Origin: Bacillota bacterium
GTDB taxonomy: Bacteria > Bacillota > Clostridia > Acetivibrionales > DTU013
NCBI GenBank assembly: GCA_023433505.1
Contig: JAEZCO010000075.1
Location: forward strand, 27,939-91,938
Length of the DNA stretch: 64,000 bases
Direction: 5' to 3'
Shown: piece after piece, positions 16,370-24,472 of the stretch
Numbering within the stretch: position 1 is the first letter of the stretch
How the letters are laid out: each line of letters opens with the position of its first letter
Notes under the pieces: model-generated
What the model was told of the DNA's origin: nothing
Database searches by the model: none
What the model saw: the letters and a program-made list of their open reading frames with translations, nothing else
Position numbers and translations under genes: made by a program

Positions 16370-17155
16370 ATGAAGAAAAATTTCGTTAAGATGAAAAACC
16401 TTGGGTATGGCAGCATTTCGATCCTTTTGTTTCTCGCAGTCTGGGAGCTTGCCTCAAGATATGAGCTGGTGGACGCTTCGGTAATACCGCCGCCGTCACG
16501 TGTACTCCAAGCAGTTATACAATCTGCCGGGTCAGGAGAGCTTTCTGCGCACACCCTCATCAGTTTGCGCAGGACCGTTACCGGCTTTCTGATATCACTG
16601 ATTACGGCACTGCCCCTGGGATTTCTTCTTGGCACATTTTTCAAGACCTTTGAGAAAGCCCTGCTGCCATTCCTGCGGATGCTGGAAAAGCTGAATCCCT
16701 TTGCGCTTTTTCCGATTTTTATGATTTTTTTCGGCATCGGGGATGCGGAAAAGATTGCAATCATTTTCTGGGTCTCCCAGTGGCCGCTGCTGTTCAATAC
16801 CATTGCAGGCGCAAAGGGGGTAGATCCCCTGATGCTGAAATCGGCCCGTTCCATGGGAGCCACCCGAAGGACGGTGTTTTTGAAAGTTATTCTGCCGTCG
16901 GCAGTACCCGATATTTTTACAGGGATAAAAATCAGCGCGCAGATATCCTTTTTTATGATCGTTGCTTCCGAGCTTGCCGGCGCCTATGAGGGGCTGGGGT
17001 GGTACTATCTTTCAACGGGTCAGTCTTATCAGGTTCCTTTGATGTTTGGCATTATCATTTTTATTACCATCCTCAGCCTCATCATCAATGTGTTATTTTC
17101 AAGGATAGAAAGACATTTCCTGGTATGGAAGGAGTCTGCGTTTCAAGAAGGGTAA
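16370..17155 (+). CDS. ABC transporter permease, sulfonate/taurine/nitrate type (2)
   Basis: A second 261-residue permease of the same family, 18 bp after the first, with the coupling loop LKSARSMGATRRTVFLKVILPS. Related importers usually use one permease gene as a homodimer; two adjacent, clearly different permeases suggest a heterodimeric channel. An AAGGAGGTG ribosome site precedes the start. Confidence 0.87.
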   Translation: MKKNFVKMKNLGYGSISILLFLAVWELASRYELVDASVIPPPSRVLQAVIQSAGSGELSAHTLISLRRTVTGFLISLITALPLGFLLGTFFKTFEKALLPFLRMLEKLNPFALFPIFMIFFGIGDAEKIAIIFWVSQWPLLFNTIAGAKGVDPLMLKSARSMGATRRTVFLKVILPSAVPDIFTGIKISAQISFFMIVASELAGAYEGLGWYYLSTGQSYQVPLMFGIIIFITILSLIINVLFSRIERHFLVWKESAFQEG

Positions 17156-17189
17156 AGGAATCAATTAAATTAAGATGGAGGTCATCGAC

Positions 17190-18266
17190 ATGATTTTAAA
17201 GAGAGCAAAAGCGTTGAAAATTTTATCATTCCTCATTGCAATTGCATTATTAACGCTGGGTATCGCTGCTTGCGGAAGCGGTTCAAAGGCTTCAAAGGAA
17301 AGCACCCAGGGCGCTACCGCGGCGAAGGTGGCGGAAAGTACCACAGCCGGCGCAAAAGAGTTGGTCCAGATTAAAACCTATTCGCGGAAAAACTGTACTT
17401 CAACGCCCATATTGGTTGCGGATAAAAAAGGTTTTTTTGAAGCGCAGGGACTTAAGATCGAATATACGGGAGAAATTCTGAAATCTGCAGAAATTCTTGC
17501 CTCTGTACTTAAAGGGAATAACGACTTTGCCGATACCCATCCGAATGCGCTGGCCACCTTTGTTGCCGGAGGGGCAAAAATCAAAGGCGTCGCACGGTCG
17601 ATCATTGAGCCGGGTTCCGACGTTGATCCCAAATACCGTCATATGCGGTGGTATGCCACAGAGAAATCAGGGATAAAGACCTGGGACGACCTGATAAACT
17701 ATAAAAAGGGCGAAAAGATCACCTCAAACGGTCTGGCGCCGCAGTGCACAACCTTTCTCTTAAGCACGATTTTTGACAAGTTTAAAGTAGGCAGGGACAG
17801 GATCAGCTTTGTGAACTTTGACACCGACCAGGCGGCATTACAGGCGGTTGAACAGGGCAATATCGATATAGCGGGCGTCCATCCCACCTTTTATGATCTG
17901 GCTGAATCCGCGGGGCTTGTAACAATCGGTGATTCCTCGGACGCAGGTCTGGGAGAAGCCGCCGGCGTATACCTCTACTATTTCACCGATGACTTTATCC
18001 AGAATAACCCGGATACTGTGCAGAAATTTGTAAATGCAGTAACGAAAGCTCAGGTTTGGGCGAACGAAAATCCGGTTGAAGCCGCTCAAATAACCTCGGA
18101 CAATAACGGAGTAAAAACAACGGGGAGCCATTATTATTCCACAACGACAGAAATTCCTGAAGCTCAGATCAAGCCCTGGATCGATGACCTGATTGTCAAT
18201 GGAAAGCTGAAGGAAAACCAGGTGCCCTTAGCAAATCTGATCACACATAAATTTGAAGTTAAATAA
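17190..18266 (+). CDS. Substrate-binding lipoprotein of the ABC importer (SsuA/NMT1-like)
   Basis: A 358-residue periplasmic-binding-type protein. A signal peptide ends at the lipobox GIAACGS, so the protein is anchored through a lipidated cysteine at about position 28. A Ser/Thr/Ala-rich linker follows, then the NMT1/SsuA fold (YSRKNCTSTPILVADKKGFFEAQGL and NDFADTHPNALATFVAGGA). Of the possible starts, ATG 17190 is preceded by GGAGG at the right distance. The family binds sulfonates, taurine, nitrate or thiamine precursors; the neighbourhood favours a sulfur compound. Confidence 0.87.
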   Translation: MILKRAKALKILSFLIAIALLTLGIAACGSGSKASKESTQGATAAKVAESTTAGAKELVQIKTYSRKNCTSTPILVADKKGFFEAQGLKIEYTGEILKSAEILASVLKGNNDFADTHPNALATFVAGGAKIKGVARSIIEPGSDVDPKYRHMRWYATEKSGIKTWDDLINYKKGEKITSNGLAPQCTTFLLSTIFDKFKVGRDRISFVNFDTDQAALQAVEQGNIDIAGVHPTFYDLAESAGLVTIGDSSDAGLGEAAGVYLYYFTDDFIQNNPDTVQKFVNAVTKAQVWANENPVEAAQITSDNNGVKTTGSHYYSTTTEIPEAQIKPWIDDLIVNGKLKENQVPLANLITHKFEVK

Positions 18267-18350
18267 TCGGCCGTATTCAGGATCCCAATCCCCTGACCTT
18301 GTCAAAGGAGGGGGAGGACTGGGAGAAAAACTTGAGAGGAGCATGGAGCT

Positions 18351-19265
18351 ATGCCGTCCGCGTTAGCGCAAAATTTCACAGACACCCGCCCAAAGAATAA
18401 TGCTTTATTCAAAGAGGATAGAATCGTCATAAGAGATTTAAACAAGACCTTTACCATAAAAAGAAATAATAGCAGTGAGAAAAAGGAATTTACAGCCTTA
18501 ACCAATGTAAACCTCACAGTCAAAAGCGGAGAGTTTTTATCAATCGTAGGCCCCAGCGGCTGCGGGAAATCTACGCTTCTGGATCTTCTGGCGGGCTTGT
18601 CAAAACCTGATTCCGGTGAAATCCATATCGACGATAAATTGATTACAGGCCCGGCTCTTGACCGGGGAATAGTGCTTCAGGGCTATGCGCTGTTTCCCTG
18701 GAGGACAATCCGCCGGAATATTGAATTCGGACTTGAAATAAAAGGGATTAAGAAAGACGGAAGGAAGGAAATCAGCGACAGGTTTTTAAAGCTGGTGGGA
18801 CTGCAGGGCTTTGAAGACCGGTATCCCTATGAATTATCCGGAGGCATGAAGCAAAGAGTTGCAATTGCAAGAGCCCTGGCTTATGACCCCGAAGTCCTGC
18901 TGATGGATGAGCCTTTTGCGGCTGTAGACGCGCAAACAAGGGAGGTAATGCAGGATGAGCTTCTCCGGATATGGGAGGAAACCAACAAAACCATCGTTTT
19001 CGTTACACACAGCATTGAAGAGGCTGCGCTGCTGGCGGACAGGGTGGTGGTCATGTCGGCAAATCCCGGGACCATCAAGGAAATCATTGATGTAGATCTT
19101 CCGAGGCCAAGACGCATCGGCGACGTAATAAATTCGGTAGATTTTACCTGGATCACCAACAAGATCAGGGGACTGCTGCAGAACAAAAACCATAGTGAGA
19201 CCTTGAGCATTGTCGGGAATAATACCAATCTGGCAGAAGAAATCTCGCCTACGGCCAACATATAA
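18351..19265 (+). CDS. ABC transporter ATP-binding protein (SsuB/TauB-like)
   Basis: A 304-residue ATPase. It carries Walker A GPSGCGKST, the Q-loop VLQGYALFPW, the signature LSGGMKQR, Walker B LLMDEPF and the switch VTHSIEEA. It has an unusual N-terminal leader of about 25 residues before the beta strand RIVIRDLNKTF. It completes the importer operon (permease, permease, binding protein, ATPase). The 84 bp before it hold a purine-rich ribosome site and no terminator. Confidence 0.88.
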   Translation: MPSALAQNFTDTRPKNNALFKEDRIVIRDLNKTFTIKRNNSSEKKEFTALTNVNLTVKSGEFLSIVGPSGCGKSTLLDLLAGLSKPDSGEIHIDDKLITGPALDRGIVLQGYALFPWRTIRRNIEFGLEIKGIKKDGRKEISDRFLKLVGLQGFEDRYPYELSGGMKQRVAIARALAYDPEVLLMDEPFAAVDAQTREVMQDELLRIWEETNKTIVFVTHSIEEAALLADRVVVMSANPGTIKEIIDVDLPRPRRIGDVINSVDFTWITNKIRGLLQNKNHSETLSIVGNNTNLAEEISPTANI

Positions 19266-19299
19266 CCTATAATCTATACAAATTGGAGATGTGGGATTT

Positions 19300-21582
19300 A
19301 TGATAGAAAACAAAACCCTGAAGGTTTACGGGATGACCTGCACCTTGTGTTCCATGACAATCGAAGCCGGGCTGGCAAGGCTGGACGGTATGATCAGGTC
19401 CTCGGTGAGCTATGCGGCTGAAAAGGTGTTTTTGGAATTCGAAAATACGGTTGTACAGGATTACGAAATCAAGAGGGCAATTGAAAAACTTGGTTTTTCC
19501 GTCAGCGATCATACCTCCGGATGCTTCGACAAAAAGAATGACCCCGGAGAGATAGAAAAAAGAAAAATCCTTACACGATTTCTATCGGCCCTTGTTTTAA
19601 GCTTTCCCCTCATATTGTGCATGATATCCGTAGGCGTAGGCTTTTGCCATGATATTCTTGATCCTGCCAGTGAGACCGCATGGGGGGCATTTCTGGATGA
19701 ACTGAGGCGGAGAGCCTTGTTTCTCCACAATTGGATACTTCAACTGGCGCTGGCTACGCCTGTTCAGTTCATTATCGGAGCCAGGTTCTACAAAAATGCT
19801 TTCAGAGCTCTGCTTGCCAGGAAAGCCACGATGGATTTGCTGGTGGTTTTGGGGACCAGCGCTGCCTATCTGTACAGCGTTTATATTGTAGTATTTAAAA
19901 ATTTTGAATATGTAACGGGACTGCAGGATATCTATTTTGAAGCCTCAGCGGTCATTATAACCCTTGTGCTCCTCGGTAAATACCTGGAAGCCTTAGCAAA
20001 GGGGAGGACGTCCAGGGCTATCCAGACACTGATGGGACTTAAGCCGAAAACCGCAAGAGTTCTGTATGACGGCAAGGAAACGGACATAGCAATAGACGAT
20101 GTAAAAGTCGATGACATAGTAGTCGTAAGACCGGGTGAAAAAATACCCGTTGACGGCATCATTACCGATGGCTCTTCAACCATTGACGAGTCCATGCTGA
20201 CAGGGGAAAGCTTCCCTGTATCCAAAGATAAAAATGATTTTGTAACGGGCGCGACCATAAACAAGCTGGGAACTTTTAAATTCAAGGCCACCAGGGTAGG
20301 GAACGACACCAGGCTTGCCGGAATCATAAGGACGGTGGAGGAAGCCCAAAGCAGCAAGGCTCCCATCCAAAAGATAGCAGATACTGTGTGCAGCTATTTT
20401 ATCCCCTTTGTCATTTCCATTGCTGTGATTACCTTTTGCATATGGTATTTTGTGATTCTTAAGCACACCTTTTTCCTGATTGAGCTGCCCATTATTTATG
20501 CAGTATCGGTCTTGGTGGTATCCTGTCCCTGCGCTCTCGGGCTTGCGACGCCTACTGCAATCATGGTAGGCATGGGAAAAGCCGCTCAGAATGGGATTTT
20601 GATTAAAAAAAGCGAAGTCCTGGAGACGGCATATAAAATCCATACGGTAATTCTGGATAAAACGGGCACAATTACAACAGGCACGCCTGAAGTTACCGAT
20701 ATCATCGCAATAAATGACGGCGGTTATGATGAAAATGAGATAATCAACTATGCCGCAATCGCGGAAAAAAGGTCCGAACACCCTGTGGGTGAAGCAATAT
20801 ACCGTAGAGGAAAAGAAGCTTTCGACGAAGGAATCCTTGATCCGGAGAAATTCGAAACAATCCCGGGGAAAGGCGTATTGGCTGAAATTGAAGGGAAGAA
20901 AATAGTTATAGGAACGGTAAAGCTTATAACGGAAAAAGGGATAAGCATTGAAAAGTCCTTAAGTGTTCTGGACGCCTTGTATAGTGAAGGGAAAACCGTC
21001 AGCCTCCTGGCCATAAACGGCGAGCTGGCAGCGGTGATTGCCCTGGCGGACAAAGTCAGGGACAACTCAAGGGAAGCTGTGGCTCAGCTCAGGAAAATGG
21101 GGCTCAAGGTATATATGCTGACCGGAGATAATAAAAATACCGCTCATTATGTTGCGGGAAAAGTGGGTATTGAAAATATCATCGCGGAGGTTCTGCCGGA
21201 AGATAAGGTGAAGGAGATAGAAAAACTCAAAAACCGGAAAAAAGTGATTGCCATGGTGGGTGACGGAATAAACGACGCACCTGCGCTGGCAACTGCAGAT
21301 ATAGGCTTTGCCATCGGAACGGGAACCGATGTGGCCGTTGAGACGGGAGACATTGTCATATTGAAGGACAATCTTGCCGCCATCCCCATGGCAATAAGAC
21401 TTTCGAAAAAAACCATGCGGAAAATAAAACAAAATCTCTTTTGGGCCTTTTTCTATAATCTCATCGGCATTCCTTTTGCCGCAAGCGGCCATCTGGACCC
21501 GATTATCGCAGCGGCGGCGATGGCTTTCAGTTCTATCTCAGTGCTGCTCAACTCGTTAAGCCTGAAGCGGTTTAAGGTGTAA
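19300..21582 (+). CDS. CPx (P1B) heavy-metal ATPase with N-terminal HMA domain
   Basis: A complete 760-residue P1B ATPase. The HMA domain has GMTCTLC (Cys14, Cys17). It then shows the TGES actuator loop, the CPC membrane motif in SCPCALGLATPT, DKTGT, the SEHPVG nucleotide-binding motif and GDGINDAPALATA. CPC plus CxxC points to Cu(I) or a similar soft metal. It ends normally after SLSLKRFKV, without the coiled coil seen in the ATPase at the left edge. It lies 34 bp after the importer ATPase gene and may be co-transcribed; metal supply or detoxification for the FeS enzymes is possible but unproven. Confidence 0.9.
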   Translation: MIENKTLKVYGMTCTLCSMTIEAGLARLDGMIRSSVSYAAEKVFLEFENTVVQDYEIKRAIEKLGFSVSDHTSGCFDKKNDPGEIEKRKILTRFLSALVLSFPLILCMISVGVGFCHDILDPASETAWGAFLDELRRRALFLHNWILQLALATPVQFIIGARFYKNAFRALLARKATMDLLVVLGTSAAYLYSVYIVVFKNFEYVTGLQDIYFEASAVIITLVLLGKYLEALAKGRTSRAIQTLMGLKPKTARVLYDGKETDIAIDDVKVDDIVVVRPGEKIPVDGIITDGSSTIDESMLTGESFPVSKDKNDFVTGATINKLGTFKFKATRVGNDTRLAGIIRTVEEAQSSKAPIQKIADTVCSYFIPFVISIAVITFCIWYFVILKHTFFLIELPIIYAVSVLVVSCPCALGLATPTAIMVGMGKAAQNGILIKKSEVLETAYKIHTVILDKTGTITTGTPEVTDIIAINDGGYDENEIINYAAIAEKRSEHPVGEAIYRRGKEAFDEGILDPEKFETIPGKGVLAEIEGKKIVIGTVKLITEKGISIEKSLSVLDALYSEGKTVSLLAINGELAAVIALADKVRDNSREAVAQLRKMGLKVYMLTGDNKNTAHYVAGKVGIENIIAEVLPEDKVKEIEKLKNRKKVIAMVGDGINDAPALATADIGFAIGTGTDVAVETGDIVILKDNLAAIPMAIRLSKKTMRKIKQNLFWAFFYNLIGIPFAASGHLDPIIAAAAMAFSSISVLLNSLSLKRFKV

Positions 21583-21601
21583 AAGATAGGTAAGAAAACG
21601 G

Positions 21602-21811
21602 ATAAAGGGCTGATAAGCGATGGATAAAAATGCAAATGAGCTTAAAAAGGAAATTGAAAAAATAAAAAAGCTTCTGGACCTCTCCGACTGCTGCGAGGGG
21701 GATAAAAACAGGAAAATGCTGCTGGATGAGTTTGAAAATTTATCTTATAGGTATTTTAAAAGCGCAGTAACAAGAATGAGGGATGTCCGCGGCGATGGTG
21801 ACGGGATTTAG
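21602..21811 (+). CDS. Short hypothetical protein (coding part from ATG 21620)
   Basis: A 63-residue protein reading from ATG 21620. It is highly charged, with a Lys-rich amphipathic N-terminal helix and an adjacent cysteine pair (SDCCEGD). I do not recognise a family. It has two predicted helices and so vaguely recalls Spo0E-type phosphatases, but the SxxxD signature of that family is missing. The ribosome site is weak. It lies 37 bp after the ATPase and just before the next promoter. Confidence 0.45.
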
Positions 21812-21820
21812 TAAAAATCA

Positions 21821-21878
21821 TTGACTCGAGGCGGCTTTTGTGGTAGAATATTAAACATACTTAGCAAATAGGAATACT
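21821..21878 (+). promoter_or_regulatory. Promoter and operator-like site of the methyltransferase/DUF1638 unit
   Basis: TTGACT (21821-21826), a 17-bp spacer and TAGAAT (21844-21849). AATAGGAATACT (21867-21878) lies 17 bp after the -10 box and matches the nifB and GS-like copies. Confidence 0.7.
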
Positions 21879-21905
21879 CGTAATAAATCCGTAAAACACT
21901 ATGCT

Positions 21906-21970
21906 GACCAGAATTCTGGAGGCTTAAGTTTTTTCAAATAATGAAAAGACTTAAGCCTTTATTTTTTTAT
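21906..21970 (+). ncRNA. GACCAG/CTGG leader with terminator (copy 4, before the methyltransferase)
   Basis: GACCAG (21906-21911), loop AATT and CTGG (21916-21919). The next base starts a strong terminator: AGGCTTAAGT pairs with ACTTAAGCCT and is followed by TTATTTTTTT. This is the most stable terminator of the set and makes the attenuation model easy to test. Confidence 0.82.
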
Positions 21971-21981
21971 TATTGAACAGG

Positions 21982-22011
21982 GTATGGGGGCATGTCCCAT
22001 TGGAAATTGAA
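21982..22011 (+). repeat. Dispersed repeat, copy 1
   Basis: GTATGGGGGCATGTCCCATT and GGAAATTGAAA, closely related to the unit at 40406. It lies between leader copy 4 and the methyltransferase start, so it is part of that message. Confidence 0.6.
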
Positions 22012-22048
22012 ACTTTTCTTTTTTTAATAGAGATTAAGGGGGGATTAG

Positions 22049-23125
22049 ATGATGACCGGAGTGTTAAAAGACAGAATGACTTCAAAAGAAAGAATGGATG
22101 CATTTGCAGGGGGGACGCCTTATGACAGGATACCATGCAATGCCTTTATAGGAGAACATGCCGCGAGAGTAATAGGTATTACCGTACGCGAATATCATCA
22201 TAATCCGGAGCTCACTGCAAAAGCGCAGCTGGCTGCACAAAGAACCTATGGCTCCGACGGAGTGGGTGTAGGCGTGGGCTTGACAGGAATGCCCGAAGCT
22301 TTGGGCAGTAAAGTGGAATATCCTTTGGAAAGTACGCCGTTTATATCTGACTATGCCGTGAAGGAATACAGTGATCTCGATAAGCTTCAGATTCCCGACC
22401 CTAGAAAGGATAAGAGGCTTTCTACCGTTCTAAGGGCTTCTGAAATTCTGCTGGAAGGGTCGAAGGGCGAGGTAAAAGTGTCCACCGGAGTTTGCGGCGC
22501 ATTCAGCAGTGCCGGGAATTTGCGGGGAGCAGAAAAATTATTGAAGGACTTATATGTGTATCCCGAATTTGTACATAAGCTGCTCAGAATTATTACCGAC
22601 AGCACCATTGCATTCATAAAGGAAGCCGGAAAACTCGGAGTTTCAATAGGGATAGGCGAACCTACGGCTTCGGGCAGTCTGATCAGCGCGAGGCAATTCA
22701 GGGAGTTTGTACTTCCATATCTTAAGGAGCTTTCTGATGCGATTATCCGTGTTGGAGCGCCTGCGCCTCAGCTCCATATTTGCGGAAATACAAAAAAGAT
22801 CTGGAATGAGATGGCGGATTCGGGAGCAGGTTCTTTAAGCCTTGACAATGTGATTGACCTGGAAGATGCCAAAAAAGCCGTTGGAAACAGAGTTGTCCTG
22901 GTAGGCAATATCAAGCCGACGGATACCATGTATCTTGGAACACCCCAAACAGTAGAAGAAAATGTAAAAGAAAACCTCAGAAAGGCATATGACAGCTCCA
23001 AAGGATATGTTCTGGCTTTGGGCTGCGGACTGCCGACAAACACCAGGCCTGAAAACATTCATGCTTTGGTTGATTCGGCGAGAAGATACGGAAGGTATCC
23101 GCTGGACCCTGAGCTGTTTCAATAG
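22049..23125 (+). CDS. UroD/MtaA-type corrinoid or coenzyme M methyltransferase-like protein
   Basis: A 358-residue protein of the uroporphyrinogen decarboxylase superfamily, in the MtaA/MtbA/CmuA branch. Evidence is the zinc-site pair QLHICGNT and LALGCGLPTNT and the central GIGEPTASGSLIS. Members move methyl groups between a corrinoid protein and a thiol, using zinc to activate the thiolate. No corrinoid-binding protein is encoded in the window. It shares the cluster's promoter and leader, so a methyl-sulfur role (for example methylthiol or thioether metabolism) is a reasonable inference. Confidence 0.82.
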   Translation: MMTGVLKDRMTSKERMDAFAGGTPYDRIPCNAFIGEHAARVIGITVREYHHNPELTAKAQLAAQRTYGSDGVGVGVGLTGMPEALGSKVEYPLESTPFISDYAVKEYSDLDKLQIPDPRKDKRLSTVLRASEILLEGSKGEVKVSTGVCGAFSSAGNLRGAEKLLKDLYVYPEFVHKLLRIITDSTIAFIKEAGKLGVSIGIGEPTASGSLISARQFREFVLPYLKELSDAIIRVGAPAPQLHICGNTKKIWNEMADSGAGSLSLDNVIDLEDAKKAVGNRVVLVGNIKPTDTMYLGTPQTVEENVKENLRKAYDSSKGYVLALGCGLPTNTRPENIHALVDSARRYGRYPLDPELFQ

Positions 23126-23168
23126 AATGCGGTCATGGCGACAATATGATTTATACTAACGGTGTAGA

Positions 23169-23837
23169 ATGAAAATAAAAATAATCGCATGTGAAGTAAT
23201 GAAGGATGAGTTGATTTCGGTCCTGAAGGATAATGAGACCGATATGGAATTCCTATCGATGGGGCTTCACTTGTATCCGGAAAAATTAAACAGGGAACTG
23301 CAGCGGATAATCGACGGAGCAAAAGGATATGACAGAATTGTTCTTGCATTCGGTTTATGCGGAGGGGCGGGAAAAGGATTGGGTTCAAAGGATGCAACTC
23401 TGACAATGCCCAGGACACACGACTGCATACCTTTATTGCTCGGTTCAAGAGAAGCCTTTCTGGCTGAGAGGGAAAAGGAACTGGGGACATTTTATTTAAC
23501 CTGCGGCTGGTTGAGGGGAGAAAAGTCTATTTTATCAGAGCATGCCAGAGTGAAGGAAAAGTATGGAGAAAAAAAGGCAAAAGGCATTATAAAAAGGGTC
23601 TATGACGCATATAAAAGAGTATTGTTCATCAGAACCGGCGGAAGCAATGAACCAAGCTATTTGGAGGGATCCTACGAAGTTGCCCGGCTGCTTGAACTAA
23701 AGCATGAAATTACAGATAATGATTTTACCTATATTCAAAAAATCGTATACGGACCCTGGGACAACGAAAATTTTGTGAATGTCGGACCAGGCAAATCCGT
23801 TGAAGAAGAAGCATTTTTCAAGGACGCAGCCATTTAA
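23169..23837 (+). CDS. DUF1638 protein
   Basis: A 222-residue protein matching the DUF1638 pattern: IACEVMKDEL at the start, MGLHLYPEKL, then VLAFGLCGGAGKGL and a conserved HDCIPLLLGS. The cysteines at 8 and about 60, plus the His-Asp-Cys, could bind metal, as in other members. DUF1638 genes are often found beside corrinoid methyltransferase genes. Here the gene follows the MtaA-like gene by 43 bp and is likely in the same message. The function of the family is not established. Confidence 0.75.
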   Translation: MKIKIIACEVMKDELISVLKDNETDMEFLSMGLHLYPEKLNRELQRIIDGAKGYDRIVLAFGLCGGAGKGLGSKDATLTMPRTHDCIPLLLGSREAFLAEREKELGTFYLTCGWLRGEKSILSEHARVKEKYGEKKAKGIIKRVYDAYKRVLFIRTGGSNEPSYLEGSYEVARLLELKHEITDNDFTYIQKIVYGPWDNENFVNVGPGKSVEEEAFFKDAAI

Positions 23838-23881
23838 AATATACCGTAATAAAATAAATTTTACGAATTCTTGGTGATGTT

Positions 23882-23940
23882 GACCAGAGACACTGGAGAC
23901 TGAGTTTGCTTTTAAAGAAAGCGGGTTCAGTCTTTTGTTT
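23882..23940 (+). ncRNA. GACCAG/CTGG leader with terminator (copy 5, before yezD3-D3K3)
   Basis: GACCAG (23882-23887) and CTGG (23893-23896), then GACTGAGTTTGCTTT pairs with the arm ending in GTTCAGTC (to 23932), followed by TTTTGTTT. I see no clear TTGACA promoter for this copy, and the preceding site is only a weak variant (ACGAATTCTT). It may be transcribed from the methyltransferase promoter and act as an internal attenuator. Confidence 0.78.
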
Positions 23941-24139
23941 ATAACGAGGCGCCCAAAAATGTCTCCCATCTCTATAGGTGGCGGATACCGAATTGGTGTT
24001 CAGGCGGTGAGCATATCGCTGCCTCGTTGAAACTCTGCTGATGAAATTAATTTTTTCTACAAACGAAAAAATTAGTTTTGAATTAGGTCGTTATAAAAAT
24101 ATTGGATCATATTCAACAGAATAGAGGGAGGGGTATTCA
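23941..24139 (+). other. Non-coding stretch with hairpins between leader 5 and yezD3
   Basis: No protein gene is visible. ACGAGGC near 23943 can pair with GCCTCGT near 24022, enclosing a small hairpin CCATC-loop-GGTGG (about 23967-23982). An AGGC/GCCT helix (about 24000-24026) is an alternative to the outer pairing. The second half is AT-rich. It could be a structured RNA or the relic of a mobile element; nothing in it identifies which. Confidence 0.35.
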
Positions 24140-24310
24140 ATGTCTGAAAGCTATTTCAAACTTAACGAAGGTAGCAGGTCCATTTCAAACGAGGATATCA
24201 AAAAGCTGCTGGAGCTTCTTGAAAATGTCAAGTTCGGTTCCATCACACTGGTGATCCAGAATAATAAGGTTGTACAGATCGAAAAAAATGAAAAAGTCAG
24301 GTTAAAGTAA
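24140..24310 (+). CDS. YezD-family (DUF2292) small protein 3
   Basis: A 56-residue protein with the same layout as copy 2: an N-terminal helix (NEDIKKLLELLENV), then KFGSITLVIQNNKVVQIEKNEKVRLK split over two strands. GGAGGGG precedes the ATG. It is the first coding gene after leader 5. Three copies of this small family in 20 kb, all next to sulfur or nitrogenase-like genes, suggest a role in the same process. Confidence 0.83.
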   Translation: MSESYFKLNEGSRSISNEDIKKLLELLENVKFGSITLVIQNNKVVQIEKNEKVRLK

Positions 24311-24319
24311 GAGTGATTT

Positions 24320-24472
24320 ATGATAACGATAAGTAATCTCAGTAAAACTTATATCACGCCCCAATTGAGCATTAAGGCAGTGGACAACATCAGCCTTAAA
24401 AATAAAAAGGTTCATAACAAAGTAAGCGGCAAAGGAATTAAAATATCAGAAAGGACAGAGCATTATGATTAA
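24320..24472 (+). pseudogene. Stub of an ABC-transporter ATPase (MetN-like N-terminus)
   Basis: A 50-codon frame begins MITISNLSKTY and continues to IKAVDNISLKN, the usual first strands of a MetN-type ABC ATPase. It then turns into unrelated Lys-rich sequence and stops before any Walker A motif. The stop overlaps the start of the D3 gene. It is most likely a decayed remnant of a transporter gene, perhaps for methionine, that once stood here. Translation of the stub could still couple to D3. Confidence 0.55.

Noticed and set aside
24320..24472. A working ABC ATPase
   Set aside because: The frame stops before Walker A; no signature or Walker B motif can exist in 50 residues.
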